DNA of 64,000 nt from Streptomyces rubiginosohelvolus (GCF_014649875.1 NZ_BMTW01000014.1:62001-126000), one strand, 5' to 3'. Numbered from the stretch's first letter, positions 1 through 8,797 are shown. Numbers and translations are program-made. The notes: generated by a model not told the origin, from the letters alone.

Positions 1-1
1 G

Positions 2-457
2 ATGTCGCCCAAGGACATCGCCGCGCGCGCTCTTTCGGAGACCGATCCGGCGCTGCTGGACCAGCTCCTCGCCCTGCCGCAGGCGCACCTCATCGTGGAC
101 GGCTACAACGTCACCAAGACCGGCTATCCCCAGATGCCGCTGGAGAAGCAGCGGTTGCGGCTGCTGGGCGGGCTCTCCGTGCTCGCGGCGCAGACCGGCG
201 CCGAGATGACCTGTGTCTTCGACGGGGCCGAACTGGCCGCCCCGGTGCTGCTCGCCCCGCCGCGCGGCGTCCGGGTGCTGTTCAGCAAGCCCGGCGTCAC
301 GGCGGACGAGGTGATCCGTCAACTCGCCCGCGCGGAACCGCCCGGGCGGCCCGTGGTGGTCGTCTCCACCGACCGTGAGGTCGCGGACGGTGTGGCGAAG
401 GCCGGGGCGCGGCCGGTCGCGTCCGTCTTGCTCCTCAAGCGCCTTTCACGCGTCTAA
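2..457 (+). CDS. NYN-domain RNA-binding/nuclease-like protein, 3' part
   Basis: This is the C-terminal end of a NYN (YacP/PIN-like) domain protein that probably begins upstream of the window; the ATG at base 2 is in frame but need not be the start. The visible 151 residues contain the NYN signature: the strand and acidic motif LIVDGYNVTKTG near residue 30, CVFDGAE near residue 72, and VVVSTDREVADG near residue 118, which place the conserved aspartates of a PIN/NYN-type metal site. Family members act on RNA; the specific target is not known. The gene sits upstream of two cell-wall hydrolases but ends about 120 bp before their promoter, so it is likely a separate transcript. Confidence 0.85.
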   Translation: MSPKDIAARALSETDPALLDQLLALPQAHLIVDGYNVTKTGYPQMPLEKQRLRLLGGLSVLAAQTGAEMTCVFDGAELAAPVLLAPPRGVRVLFSKPGVTADEVIRQLARAEPPGRPVVVVSTDREVADGVAKAGARPVASVLLLKRLSRV

Positions 458-578
458 AGGTTTTTGGGTGGCATGTGTGACATGCCGGATTTCTGGGAAC
501 GTACCGTCAAGTCGCCGCTACACGCGGTGGGGTGAGAGTAAAGAGTTGCCTGGTGTGACGAGAAAAATCCTGTGAGGA

Positions 579-609
579 TTTGAACTGATCACAAGATGGT
601 CACTAGGGT
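579..609 (+). promoter_or_regulatory. Putative HrdB-type promoter of the first NlpC/P60 gene
   Basis: TTGAAC at 579-584 and TAGGGT at 604-609 resemble the Streptomyces housekeeping promoter (TTGACN and TASSNT); the spacer is 19 bp, slightly long. It would start transcription near 616 and give a leader of about 135 nt before the GTG at 752. This is an inference from sequence only. Confidence 0.5.
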
Positions 610-660
610 CAGGCCTCGAACCTTCGCACGGTTGATCACCCATTGGGGGTGGCGGCGAAG

Positions 661-741
661 GAACCGCCGAGTCCGTCATGTGCACGGAGCCGGGGATTCT
701 TTCCCCCACTTGCCCGGTAGGCGGCTCTGAGGAAGAAGGAG
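661..741 (+). ncRNA. Structured leader resembling a shortened ydaO (c-di-AMP) riboswitch
   Basis: The leader before the first NlpC/P60 gene has the outer pieces of the ydaO consensus: GCCGAGTCCG at 666-675, ACGGAG at 684-689, and CCCGGTAGGCGGC at 713-725 followed by GAGGAAG. Pairing is visible: 664-668 with 720-724, 672-676 with 684-688, and 690-694 with 713-717, making a three-way junction. The internal GGGG-TGAA-type segment and the second pseudo-symmetric half of a normal ydaO aptamer are not present, since only about 24 nt separate the pieces. ydaO elements controlling NlpC/P60 or Rpf hydrolases are known in Streptomyces. This one may be a minimal variant or a decayed copy. Confidence 0.5.
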
Positions 742-751
742 CTCGTCCTTC

Positions 752-1777
752 GTGGCGTCCCACCGTCGTCCCAAGCAGCCGAGCCGCACCCGCGTGACCG
801 TGCTCACCGCGACCGCCGCCGCGGCCGTGGCCCTGACCTCCCAGGCCGCCCACGCCGACCCCAAGCCGAGCAAGAGCGAAGTCAAGGCGAAGGTCGACAA
901 GCTCTACCACGAGGCCGAGGCCGCCACCGAGAAGTACAACGGGGCCAAGGAGCAGCAGGACAACCTGAAGAAGGAAGTCGACGCGCTCCAGGACAAGGTC
1001 GCCCGCGGCCAGGCCGAGCTCAACACGCTCCGCACCGAGCTGGGTTCGATCGCCACCGCGCAGTACCGCTCCGGCGGCATCGACCCGTCGGTCGCCCTCT
1101 TCCTCGCCTCGGACCCGGACAGCTTCCTCGACCAGGCCTCCGCGCTCGACCAGCTGACGGTCAAGCAGACGGAAGCGCTGCAGAAGATCCAGTCCAAGCA
1201 GCGCACCCTCGCCCAGCAGCGCAAGGAGGCCCAGGACAAGCTCGGCGACCTCGCCGACGTCCGCAAGGCGCTCGGCGAGAACAAGAAGAAGTACCAGGGC
1301 AAGCTGGCCGACGCCCAGCAGCTCCTCAACACGCTGACGCAGGCCGAGCGGGCCAAGATGCAGCAGGACGAGCAGCGCGCCAGCCGTGCCGCCAGCGACC
1401 GGGTCGAACTCGGCAACGAGGCCCCCGCGTCCGGCCGTGGCGCCGCCGCCCTGAGCGCCGCCGCCACCCAGATCGGCAAGCCGTACGTCTCCGGCGGCTC
1501 CGGCCCCAACTCCTACGACTGCTCCGGACTGACGCAGTGGGCCTTCGCCCAGGCCGGCGTCTCCATCACCCGGACCACCTACACCCAGCAGCACGACGGC
1601 CAGCGGATCGGCCGCAGCCAGCTCAAGCCGGGCGACCTGGTCTTCTTCAACGGCCTGTCGCACGTCGGCTTCTACGCCGGCAACAACCAGATCCTGCACG
1701 CCCCGAAGCCGGGCACCGTCGTCCGCTACGAGTCGATGGACTACATGGGCACCTTCCAGTTCGGCGTCCGCGTCTGA
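752..1777 (+). CDS. NlpC/P60 family cell-wall hydrolase with coiled-coil N-terminus
   Basis: Secreted peptidoglycan endopeptidase. The 341-residue product starts with a basic, Ala-rich signal peptide ending near residue 31 (AHA-DPK). A long charged coiled coil follows (about residues 35-225), then a C-terminal NlpC/P60 domain. The papain-like catalytic residues are visible as C257 (DCSGL), H304 (SHVGFY) and H316 (ILHAP). Such enzymes cleave the D-Glu-diaminopimelate bond of stem peptides, and the coiled coil usually restrains or positions the domain. The GTG at 752 follows GAAGGAG with about 10 nt spacing. It has the same architecture as the next gene, so the pair is probably an old tandem duplication. 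The structured leader suggests control of transcription elongation. Confidence 0.95.
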   Translation: MASHRRPKQPSRTRVTVLTATAAAAVALTSQAAHADPKPSKSEVKAKVDKLYHEAEAATEKYNGAKEQQDNLKKEVDALQDKVARGQAELNTLRTELGSIATAQYRSGGIDPSVALFLASDPDSFLDQASALDQLTVKQTEALQKIQSKQRTLAQQRKEAQDKLGDLADVRKALGENKKKYQGKLADAQQLLNTLTQAERAKMQQDEQRASRAASDRVELGNEAPASGRGAAALSAAATQIGKPYVSGGSGPNSYDCSGLTQWAFAQAGVSITRTTYTQQHDGQRIGRSQLKPGDLVFFNGLSHVGFYAGNNQILHAPKPGTVVRYESMDYMGTFQFGVRV

Positions 1778-1843
1778 CCGGGCTGCGCTGGGCGGCACGC
1801 CGCGGCACGCCCGAACGAGGGAATCGCCGCGCACCACGCTGAC

Positions 1844-1887
1844 GCCCCCGCCCCGCCGGAGACCAAGGTCACCGGCGGGGCGGGGGC
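1844..1887 (+). terminator. Rho-independent terminator after the first NlpC/P60 gene
   Basis: A perfect 16-bp GC-rich stem (1844-1859 with 1872-1887) with a 12-nt loop is followed directly by TTTT at 1888-1891. It separates the two tandem hydrolase genes into different transcripts. Confidence 0.85.
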
Positions 1888-2042
1888 TTTTCGGCCCCTC
1901 TCGCGCCCGCGGCACGGTCTTTGGCCTGTGCGTAGTCGTCCGATTACTGTCTGGCTGCTGTGCAGCTCCCGGACTCCGTCCGCCCGCCCCGGGCGGCAGG
2001 GGCTGCGCACCACCGCGTCAGCGGAAGGGAGTGCGGCTACCA

Positions 2043-3071
2043 GTGGTGTCCCATCGCCGTTGCACACAGTCCGGCTTCACCAGAGGCGTCCGGGTCACGG
2101 TCGTCTCGGCGGCCGCCGCCACCGCGGCCGCCACCCTGACCGGGGCCCCGGCGAGCGCCGACCCGAAGGAGACCCGGGAGAGCGCCAAGGCCGCCGTCGA
2201 CCGCCTCTACGAGGAGGCCGAGCAGGCCACCGAGCGTTCCAACGCGGCCGGGGAGCGCGTGAAGCGGCTGCGCGGCGAGGCGGACCGCGCCCAGGACGCC
2301 ACGGCCCGGGGCCAGGAACGCGTCAACGAGATGCGCAACGCGCTCGGCGCGATGGCGGGCGCCCAGTACCGCACCGGCTCCATCGACCCGTCGGTCGCCC
2401 TGCTGCTCTCCGCCGACCCGGACACCTACCTGGAGCAGGCCGCCGCCCTCGACCGGGCCGGCGCCCGCCAGGCCAGGACCCTGGACAAGCTGCGGCACGC
2501 GCAGCGGGGGCTCGCCCAGACCCGGGCCGAGACCACCCGCGCCCTGACCGACCTGGAGCGCAACCGGGCCGCCGTCTCCCGGCACAAGCGCGCCGTCGAG
2601 TCCAAGCTCCGCGAGGCCCGCAGGCTGCTGGACTCGCTGCCGCCCGAGGAACGCGCCTCCTTCGACCGGGCCTCCCGCTCCGGCCGCGACGGTGCGCCCG
2701 ACCTCTCCGGCGTCGCCCCCGGCTCGGCCCGCGCGATGTCCGCCGTGGCCGCCGTCCACCAGGCGCTCGGGAGACCCTACGTCTGGGGCGCCAACGGGCC
2801 CTCCGGATTCGACTGTTCCGGCCTGATGCAGTGGGCCTACGCCCAGGCCGGGGTGAGCCTGCCCCGCACCTCCCAGGCCCAGCGCTACGCGGGCCGCATG
2901 GTGCCCCTCTCCCAGGCCCAGCCCGGTGACCTGGTCGCCTACCGGGCGGACGCCAGCCACATCGGCATGTACGTCGGCAACGGCCAGGTCATCCACGCCC
3001 CCTACCCGGGCGCCCCGGTCCGCTACGATCCGGTCGGCATGATGCCCGTCTCCTCGGTCACCCGGATCTGA
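2043..3071 (+). CDS. NlpC/P60 family cell-wall hydrolase, tandem paralogue
   Basis: A second secreted peptidoglycan endopeptidase with the same layout as its upstream neighbour: signal peptide (SAAAATAAATL... ASA-DPK), a coiled-coil region with the shared YR(S/T)G(G/S)IDPSVAL segment, and a C-terminal NlpC/P60 domain. Catalytic C258 (DCSGL), H306 (SHIGMY) and H318 (VIHAP) are present. I prefer the GTG at 2043 (MVSHRR, matching MASHRR of the paralogue) because AAGGGA at 2025-2030 lies 12 nt upstream; a GTG at 2031 abuts that ribosome site. Product about 342 residues. No riboswitch-like leader is visible here, so the paralogues are likely regulated differently. Confidence 0.93.
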   Translation: MVSHRRCTQSGFTRGVRVTVVSAAAATAAATLTGAPASADPKETRESAKAAVDRLYEEAEQATERSNAAGERVKRLRGEADRAQDATARGQERVNEMRNALGAMAGAQYRTGSIDPSVALLLSADPDTYLEQAAALDRAGARQARTLDKLRHAQRGLAQTRAETTRALTDLERNRAAVSRHKRAVESKLREARRLLDSLPPEERASFDRASRSGRDGAPDLSGVAPGSARAMSAVAAVHQALGRPYVWGANGPSGFDCSGLMQWAYAQAGVSLPRTSQAQRYAGRMVPLSQAQPGDLVAYRADASHIGMYVGNGQVIHAPYPGAPVRYDPVGMMPVSSVTRI

Positions 3072-3087
3072 CCGTACGATCGGCAGG

Positions 3088-4344
3088 GTGGCCGGACGAG
3101 GACGAGACGCGCGTGGGGGAGGCCCCCGGGGACGGCGGCGTGCGGCGGGCCTGCTGCTCGCCGCGCTCCTGACCGCCTCCGCCTGCACGGCCTCCGCCGA
3201 CCCGGACACCGTCCTCACCACCGGGGCCCTCGACGCCACCCTGGAGCGCCGCGCGGCGGCCGTCCTAGCCCACGACCCGGCGGGCTACCTCGACGGCCTC
3301 GCCCCGGACGCCGCGAAGCTGCGGGCCACCCAGCGCACCGAGCTGGACCGGCTCGCCGACGTACCGCTGAAGTCGTGGACGTACGACGTCAAGGACATCA
3401 CCGAGCAGGACGGGCAGTGGGCCACCGCCGAGGTGGAGCTGCGCTACCGGATCGACGGCTACGACGCCGCCCCGGTCGCCACCCGCCGCGTCCTGGAGCT
3501 GATGCGCGACGGCGACCGCTGGTACATCACCGAGGACCGGCCCGCCAAGGGCGCCTCGGGGCAGCTGTGGCAGCAGGGGGACGTGGAGGTCGTCCAGGGC
3601 GCCCACAGCATCGTCCTGGGCGTCGGACGGGGCGAGGAGGAGCTGCGGCAGATCGCCGACACCGTGGACCTCGCCGTACCGGCCGTCTCGGACGCCTGGC
3701 CGCGCCCGTGGAACCAGCGGGTGGTCGTTCTGGTCCCGGACTCCGTCGAGTCCATGGCGGGGCTGCTCGGCTCGCCGGAGGCCAGCTACCGGGGCATCGC
3801 CGCCGTCACCACCGGCGAGGTCGGCGGCACCGGCGAGAGCCCCGCCATCGCCGACCGGGTCATCGTCAACCCGCAGGCGTACGCCACCCTCGGCAGCTTC
3901 GGGCAGCGGATCGTCCTGACCCATGAGACGACCCATGTCGCCACCCGGACCAGCACCTCCACCGCCACCCCCGTCTGGCTCTCCGAGGGCTTCGCCGACT
4001 GGACCGCCTACCGGGGCGAGGACCGCGCCGCCGACACCATCGCCCCCGAACTGGCCGAGGCCGTCCGCAGCGGCCGGACCCCCGCCGGACTCCCCGCCGA
4101 CCCGGACTTCGGCTTCGACGGCGACCCGGCGAAGCTCGCGGGGGCGTACGAGGGCGGCTGGCTGGCCTGCGAGCTGATCGCGGAGCGCTGGGGCAAGGAG
4201 AAGCTGATCGCCTTCTACGAGGCCGTCGGCGCGCACGACGGGCGGAAGGGGTCGGTGGAGAAGGCCCTGAAGGCGGTGCTCGACACCACCCCCGAGCAGT
4301 TCACCGCCGACTGGCGCGACTACCTCGCCACCCGGCTCGGCTGA
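3088..4344 (+). CDS. Putative lipoprotein zinc metallopeptidase
   Basis: The 418-residue product has a lipoprotein signal peptide: an Arg-rich N-terminus, a hydrophobic stretch and a lipobox LTASAC with the lipidated cysteine at residue 33. The middle is a globular domain of unknown family. A gluzincin-like active site follows: H279-E-T-T-H283 and, 17 residues on, WLSEGFADW with E300 as the likely third zinc ligand. This arrangement fits a membrane-anchored peptidase of the peptidase MA type. The natural substrate is unknown. The GTG start lies 16 nt after the preceding stop and has only a weak ribosome site, so it may be co-transcribed with the hydrolase upstream. It is convergent with the next gene. 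Confidence 0.8.
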   Translation: MAGRGRDARGGGPRGRRRAAGLLLAALLTASACTASADPDTVLTTGALDATLERRAAAVLAHDPAGYLDGLAPDAAKLRATQRTELDRLADVPLKSWTYDVKDITEQDGQWATAEVELRYRIDGYDAAPVATRRVLELMRDGDRWYITEDRPAKGASGQLWQQGDVEVVQGAHSIVLGVGRGEEELRQIADTVDLAVPAVSDAWPRPWNQRVVVLVPDSVESMAGLLGSPEASYRGIAAVTTGEVGGTGESPAIADRVIVNPQAYATLGSFGQRIVLTHETTHVATRTSTSTATPVWLSEGFADWTAYRGEDRAADTIAPELAEAVRSGRTPAGLPADPDFGFDGDPAKLAGAYEGGWLACELIAERWGKEKLIAFYEAVGAHDGRKGSVEKALKAVLDTTPEQFTADWRDYLATRLG

Positions 4345-5570
4345 CCCTCCACCGCGCCCGGGACGGCCTCCGCGCCCGGTCCCCCCGGCACCGTCGACCG
4401 CCACAGCCGCCGCGCCGCGACCAGCGAGGCCGCCACCAGCAGCCCGTTCCGTACGACCAGGAGCGTCACCCCGCGCGCGTCGCTCGCCACCACATGGACG
4501 AAGCCGACCGGGAACTCCAGCAGCGTCACCCCCGCCGCCACCAGCACCAGGACCGCCGGCAGGGTCATCGCCGTCCCCCGGAACACCAGGCACACCGCGG
4601 CCAGACCGACCAGCCACACCACGTACTGCGGGCTGATCACCCGGCTGGTCACCGTGAACAGCAGCACCGCGGTGAACGCCGCCTCGGCCGGGGTGCGCAC
4701 CGCGAACGACCGGGCCCGCAGCCGCCACAGCAGCAGCCAGCCCAGCGCCAGGACCGCGAGCCCCAGCGCCAGCGTCGACACCAGCTCCACCTGCGGCCCG
4801 ACGAACTCCATCGAGCCGTAGCGCAGCTCCACCCGCCCCTCCCAGCCGAGCTGCCGCGCGATGTGGAAGACCAGCGCCCCCAGCGACTCGATCTCGGTGC
4901 CCCGGTCCCGCTGGAAGGCCAGGAACGCGAACGCCCCGGGCATCCACAGCGCGAACGCCGCCGCCAGACCCGCCGCACTCAGCGCCGCCGAGGTCCAGGC
5001 CGCCCGGGTCGGACGCCCCTTGCGCACCCCCACCAGCAGCAGCGCGGGCCACCCCTTGAGCAGCGCCCCGAACGCGGCCAGCGCCCCCAGCGCCCGGGGC
5101 CGGCGCACGCCCGCCAGCAGCGCCGCCACCGCGACCGCCGTCACCATCAGGTCGTAGCGGGCGTAGACCGTCGGGCCCAGCAGCGGCACCCCCACGACCC
5201 ACACCCAGGCGCCCGCCGCCCGTATGCCCGGCCGCCGCGCCGCGTACAGCAGCAGCCCCAGCACCAGCGCGTCGCAGACCAGCACCAGCACGAAGAACGC
5301 GGTCGCGTACTCCCAGAACGGCAGCAGGGCGGGGGAGAGGACCGCCAGGGCCGCCCCGGGCGGGTACTGCCAGGTGACGTCGTCCAGCGGGTACGTGCCG
5401 GCCAGCAGGACCTCGTACCAGCCCCGGTAGATCACCGACACGTCCACCGTGACGTCCGGACCGGGCACCGTGACCACCTTGAACACGCAGGCCAGCAGCC
5501 ACAGGCGGGTCAGCGCCCACACCGCGTACGGCCACGGTCCGGTGCCGGTGGGTGCTCGTCCCGTCGTCAT
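4320..5570 (-). CDS. GT87-type polytopic membrane mannosyltransferase-like protein
   Basis: Integral membrane glycosyltransferase of the DUF2029/GT87 group (C-fold, polyprenyl-phosphate sugar donors). The product of about 416 residues has around ten hydrophobic helices. An early extracytoplasmic loop holds acidic residues (VDVSVIYRGWYEVLLAG and YPLDDVTWQYPP), as expected for the catalytic loop of GT-C enzymes. The reading frame extends further upstream, but the ATG at 5570 is preferred because GAGGA precedes it by 7 nt and an earlier start would overlap the divergent gene. It neighbours a PimB'-like enzyme, so a role in phosphatidylinositol mannoside or other envelope mannosylation is plausible but inferred. 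Its 3' end overlaps the convergent peptidase gene by 25 bp. Confidence 0.85.
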   Translation of the reverse strand: MTTGRAPTGTGPWPYAVWALTRLWLLACVFKVVTVPGPDVTVDVSVIYRGWYEVLLAGTYPLDDVTWQYPPGAALAVLSPALLPFWEYATAFFVLVLVCDALVLGLLLYAARRPGIRAAGAWVWVVGVPLLGPTVYARYDLMVTAVAVAALLAGVRRPRALGALAAFGALLKGWPALLLVGVRKGRPTRAAWTSAALSAAGLAAAFALWMPGAFAFLAFQRDRGTEIESLGALVFHIARQLGWEGRVELRYGSMEFVGPQVELVSTLALGLAVLALGWLLLWRLRARSFAVRTPAEAAFTAVLLFTVTSRVISPQYVVWLVGLAAVCLVFRGTAMTLPAVLVLVAAGVTLLEFPVGFVHVVASDARGVTLLVVRNGLLVAASLVAARRLWRSTVPGGPGAEAVPGAVEGQPSRVAR

Positions 5571-5677
5571 CGCCGTCCTCGTCGTCGCTCGTCCCCGGCC
5601 GGCCCCCCGGCGGCTCATGATGCCGTCGGGAGAGTGCCTCAGCGGTGAAGCGCGGCCGTTCGGTACTGTCGGCGGCG

Positions 5678-6820
5678 ATGGACAAGACCTTGATCGTGAC
5701 CAACGACTTCCCGCCCCGCCCCGGTGGCATCCAGGCGTTCCTGCACAACATGGCGCTGCGCCTGGATCCCGAGAGGGTCGTCGTCTACGCCTCCACCTGG
5801 AAGCGCGGCGAGGAGGGCGCGGCGGCCACCGCCGCCTTCGACGCCGAGCAGCCGTACCCCGTGGTCCGCGACCGGACGACGATGCTGCTGCCGACACCGC
5901 GCGTCACCCGCCGTGCCACCGAGCTGCTGCGCGAACACGGCTGCACCTCTGTCTGGTTCGGCGCCGCCGCCCCGCTCGGCCTGATGGCCCCGGCGCTGCG
6001 CCGCGCGGGCGCCCGCCGTCTGGTGGCCACCACCCACGGCCACGAGGCGGGCTGGGCGCAACTGCCCGCCTCCCGGCAACTGCTGCGCCGGATCGGCGAT
6101 GGCACGGACACGATCACCTATCTCGGTGAGTACACCCGCTCCCGGATCGCCGCCGCGCTCACCCCCGACGCGGCCGGACGCATGGTCCAACTGCCGCCCG
6201 GCGTCGACGAGAAGACCTTCCACCCGGGCTCCGGCGGTGACCGGGTCCGGGCCCGCCTCGGGCTCTCCGACCGCCCGGTGGTCGTCTGCGTCTCGCGCCT
6301 GGTACCGCGCAAGGGCCAGGACACGCTGATCCTGGCCATGCCCGCGATCCTGGCGCGGATCCCGGACGCGGTGCTGCTGATCGTCGGCGGCGGACCGTAC
6401 GCCAAGGACCTGAAGCGGCTCGCGGAGCAGACCGGGGTGCAGGACTCGGTGCGCTTCACCGGCCCGGTGCCCTGGGCGGAGCTGCCCGCGCACTACGGGG
6501 CCGGGGACGTCTTCGCGATGCCCTGCCGGACCCGGCGCGGCGGGCTTGACGTGGAGGGCCTCGGAATCGTCTACCTGGAGGCGTCCGCGACCGGGCTGCC
6601 CGTGGTGGCCGGAGACTCCGGCGGCGCCCCGGACGCGGTGCTGGACGGCGAGACCGGCTGGGTGGTGCGCGGCGGCAGTGCCGAGGAGTCGGCGGACCGG
6701 ATCGTCACGCTGCTCGGCGATGCGGAGCTGCGGCAGCGGATGGGGGAGCGCGGCCGGGCCTGGGTCGAGGAGAAGTGGCGCTGGGACCTGCTCGCGGAGA
6801 AGCTCAAGACGTTGCTGTGA
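5678..6820 (+). CDS. GT4 glycosyltransferase, PimB'-like mannosyltransferase
   Basis: Cytoplasmic GT-B glycosyltransferase of family GT4. The N-terminus VTNDFPPRPGGIQ closely matches PimB' (phosphatidylinositol mannoside mannosyltransferase) of actinobacteria, which transfers the second mannose from GDP-mannose to PIM1. The C-terminal Rossmann half carries VSRLVPRKGQDTLI and the nucleotide-sugar motif with two glutamates (EGLGIVYLEASATGLPVV, near residues 290-305). About 380 residues, a normal length. The ATG at 5678 is chosen because homology starts there; a GTG at 5645 would add 11 residues. It is divergent from the membrane mannosyltransferase, with about 107 bp between the starts, consistent with a shared glycolipid pathway. 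Confidence 0.88.
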   Translation: MDKTLIVTNDFPPRPGGIQAFLHNMALRLDPERVVVYASTWKRGEEGAAATAAFDAEQPYPVVRDRTTMLLPTPRVTRRATELLREHGCTSVWFGAAAPLGLMAPALRRAGARRLVATTHGHEAGWAQLPASRQLLRRIGDGTDTITYLGEYTRSRIAAALTPDAAGRMVQLPPGVDEKTFHPGSGGDRVRARLGLSDRPVVVCVSRLVPRKGQDTLILAMPAILARIPDAVLLIVGGGPYAKDLKRLAEQTGVQDSVRFTGPVPWAELPAHYGAGDVFAMPCRTRRGGLDVEGLGIVYLEASATGLPVVAGDSGGAPDAVLDGETGWVVRGGSAEESADRIVTLLGDAELRQRMGERGRAWVEEKWRWDLLAEKLKTLL

Positions 6821-6844
6821 CCGTACGGACGACGCAGAGGACCG

Positions 6845-6894
6845 TACGCCGAAGGGGCCCGCGCCTGTCGACAAGCGCGGGCCCCTTCGGCGTA
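6845..6894. terminator. Bidirectional hairpin terminator between convergent genes
   Basis: A perfect 20-bp inverted repeat (6845-6864 with 6875-6894, 10-nt loop) lies between the glycosyltransferase stop and the end of the convergent acyl-CoA ligase. There is no strong T-run on either side, which is usual for Streptomyces terminators. Confidence 0.85.
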
Positions 6895-6908
6895 ATCCTC
6901 AGGCACTC

Positions 6909-8705
6909 TCAGGCGCGGTAGATCGACTCCACCTCGTCCGCGAAGTCCTTCGCCACCACGTTCCGCTTCAGCTTCAGCGACGGGGTGATGTGGCCCGCCT
7001 CCTCGGTGAACTGGGTCGGCAGGATACGGAACTTGCGCACCGACTCCGCCTTGGAGACCGCCGCGTTGCCGTCGTCCACCGCCCGCTGCACCTCGGCCAG
7101 CAGCTCCGCGTCATCCCGCAGCGACAGGGCCGTCGAACCGGCCGCCTTGCCGTTCTCCTCGGCCCAGCGGCTCAGGAACTCCTCGTCCAGGGTGACCAGC
7201 GCGCCGACGAACGGGCGGCCGTCGCCGACCACCATGCACTCGGCGACCAGGGCGTGCGCGCGGATCCGGTCCTCGATGACGGCCGGGGCGACGTTCTTGC
7301 CGCCCGCCGTCACGATGATCTCCTTCTTGCGGCCGGTGATCGCGAGGTAGCCGTCCTCGTCCAGCGTGCCGATGTCCCCGGTGTGGAACCAGCCGTCGGC
7401 CAGCGCCTCGGCGGAGGCCGACTCGTTGTTCCAGTAACCCGTGAACAGGTGCTCGCCGTGCAGCAGCACCTCGCCGTCGTCCGCGATCCGCACGACCGAA
7501 CCGGGCAGCGGCTGGCCGACCGTACCGATCTTCGGCCGGTCCCACGGGTTGAACGCGGTGGCCGCGCACGACTCGGTCAGGCCGTAGCCCTCCAGGACCG
7601 TGAAGCCGATGCCCCGGTAGAAGTGGCCGAGCCGCTCGCCCAGCGGGGCGCCGCCGGAGATCGCGTACTCGCCCCGGCCGCCGAGGACCGCGCGGAGCTT
7701 GCCGAAGACCAGCTTGTCGAAGAGCTTGTGCTTGAGCTTCAGACCCAGCGCGGGGCCCTGCGGGGTGGACAGCGCCCGGCTGTAGGCGATCGCCGTGTCG
7801 GCGGCCCGGTCGAAGATCTTGCCCTTGCCGTCCGCCTGCGCCTTGGCGCGGGCCGCGTTGTAGACCTTCTCGAAGACCCGGGGTACGCCCAGGATCAGTG
7901 TCGGCCGGAACGAGGCCAGCTCGTCGGTCAGGTTCTTGATGTCCGGGACGCAGCCGAGCTTGATCGGGGCCATCACCGAGGCCACCTCGACCAGCCGGCC
8001 GAAGACGTGCGCGGCGGGCAGGAACAGCAGCACCGAGCACTCGCCCGTACGGAACAGCGGCTTCAGCCGCTCCACCACGTTGCCGCACTCCGCGAAGAAG
8101 CTGCGGTGGGTGAGCACACAGCCCTTCGGGCGGCCCGTGGTGCCCGAGGTGTAGACGATCGTCGCCGGGTCGTCCGCCTTGGCGCTGACCATCCGCAGGT
8201 CCATGGTCTCGTCGGAGACCTCGGCACCCGCCTTGCCGAGCGCCTCCACGGCGCCCGCGTCGATCTGCCAGACGTGCGCCAGCTCCGGCAGGGAGTCCCG
8301 TACGGAGGCCACGGCCGCGGCGTGCGCGTCGCTCTCCACGAGCACCGCGACCGCCCCGGAGTCACCGAGGATCCACTGCACCTGCTCGGCGGAGCTGGTC
8401 TCGTACACCGGCACGGTCACCGCGCCCGCGCTCCAGATCGCGAAGTCCAGCAGCACCCACTCGAAACGGGTGCGCGACATCAGGGCGACCCGGTCGCCGG
8501 GCTGCACACCCGAGGCGATCAGCCCTTTGGCGGCTGCTCTCACCTCGGCCAGGAACTGGGTGGCGCTGACGTCCGTCCAGACGCCGGCCACCTTGCGGCT
8601 CATCACCGCTACTTCGGGATGCTGAGCGGCATTGCGGCGGATGAGATCCGTCAGGTTGCCGTCCGTCGGGACCTCGTACAGGGCCGGAAGGCTGAACTCG
8701 CGCAA
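6909..8705 (-). CDS. Long-chain fatty acid-CoA ligase (FadD15-like)
   Basis: ANL-superfamily acyl-CoA synthetase of 598 residues that activates fatty acids through an acyl-adenylate to acyl-CoA. The AMP-binding motif YTSGTTGRPKG is near residue 183, followed by GYGLTES, the FHTGDIG hinge-proximal motif and GRKKEIIVTAGGKN, which marks the C-terminal lid. The sequence closely resembles the FadD15 group of mycobacteria and streptomycetes. The start is a TTG at 8705 with GAGGAG about 9 nt upstream; no better-placed ATG or GTG is visible. It is transcribed alone, divergent from the phosphoesterase, with a 278-bp intergenic region holding a 7-bp inverted repeat that could be an operator. Confidence 0.93.
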   Translation of the reverse strand: MREFSLPALYEVPTDGNLTDLIRRNAAQHPEVAVMSRKVAGVWTDVSATQFLAEVRAAAKGLIASGVQPGDRVALMSRTRFEWVLLDFAIWSAGAVTVPVYETSSAEQVQWILGDSGAVAVLVESDAHAAAVASVRDSLPELAHVWQIDAGAVEALGKAGAEVSDETMDLRMVSAKADDPATIVYTSGTTGRPKGCVLTHRSFFAECGNVVERLKPLFRTGECSVLLFLPAAHVFGRLVEVASVMAPIKLGCVPDIKNLTDELASFRPTLILGVPRVFEKVYNAARAKAQADGKGKIFDRAADTAIAYSRALSTPQGPALGLKLKHKLFDKLVFGKLRAVLGGRGEYAISGGAPLGERLGHFYRGIGFTVLEGYGLTESCAATAFNPWDRPKIGTVGQPLPGSVVRIADDGEVLLHGEHLFTGYWNNESASAEALADGWFHTGDIGTLDEDGYLAITGRKKEIIVTAGGKNVAPAVIEDRIRAHALVAECMVVGDGRPFVGALVTLDEEFLSRWAEENGKAAGSTALSLRDDAELLAEVQRAVDDGNAAVSKAESVRKFRILPTQFTEEAGHITPSLKLKRNVVAKDFADEVESIYRA

Positions 8706-8777
8706 GACTGCTGCTCCTCATCGGGCTCCGGTGCCACGGCTCTGTGTGACGCACCGGCTGCGGTCCAAGATTGGCGG

Positions 8778-8797
8778 GTGCTCAGTGGGGTGAGCAC
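8778..8797. promoter_or_regulatory. Inverted repeat upstream of the fatty acid-CoA ligase
   Basis: GTGCTCA at 8778-8784 and TGAGCAC at 8791-8797 form a perfect 7-bp inverted repeat with a 6-nt gap, about 73-92 bp upstream of the TTG start. Its position fits an operator or hairpin, but no matching regulator is recognised. Confidence 0.35.

Noticed and set aside
1920..2042. A second ydaO-like leader before the paralogous NlpC/P60 gene
   Set aside because: None of the conserved strands (GCCGAGTCCG, CCCGGTAGGC) are present; only GC-rich inverted bases before the ribosome site.
4494..5648. Long plus-strand frame opposite the GT87 gene, and similar long frames opposite or beside most genes
   Set aside because: These are frame shadows caused by high GC content: Arg/Gly/His/Pro/Gln-rich, no conserved motifs, and lying over recognised genes.
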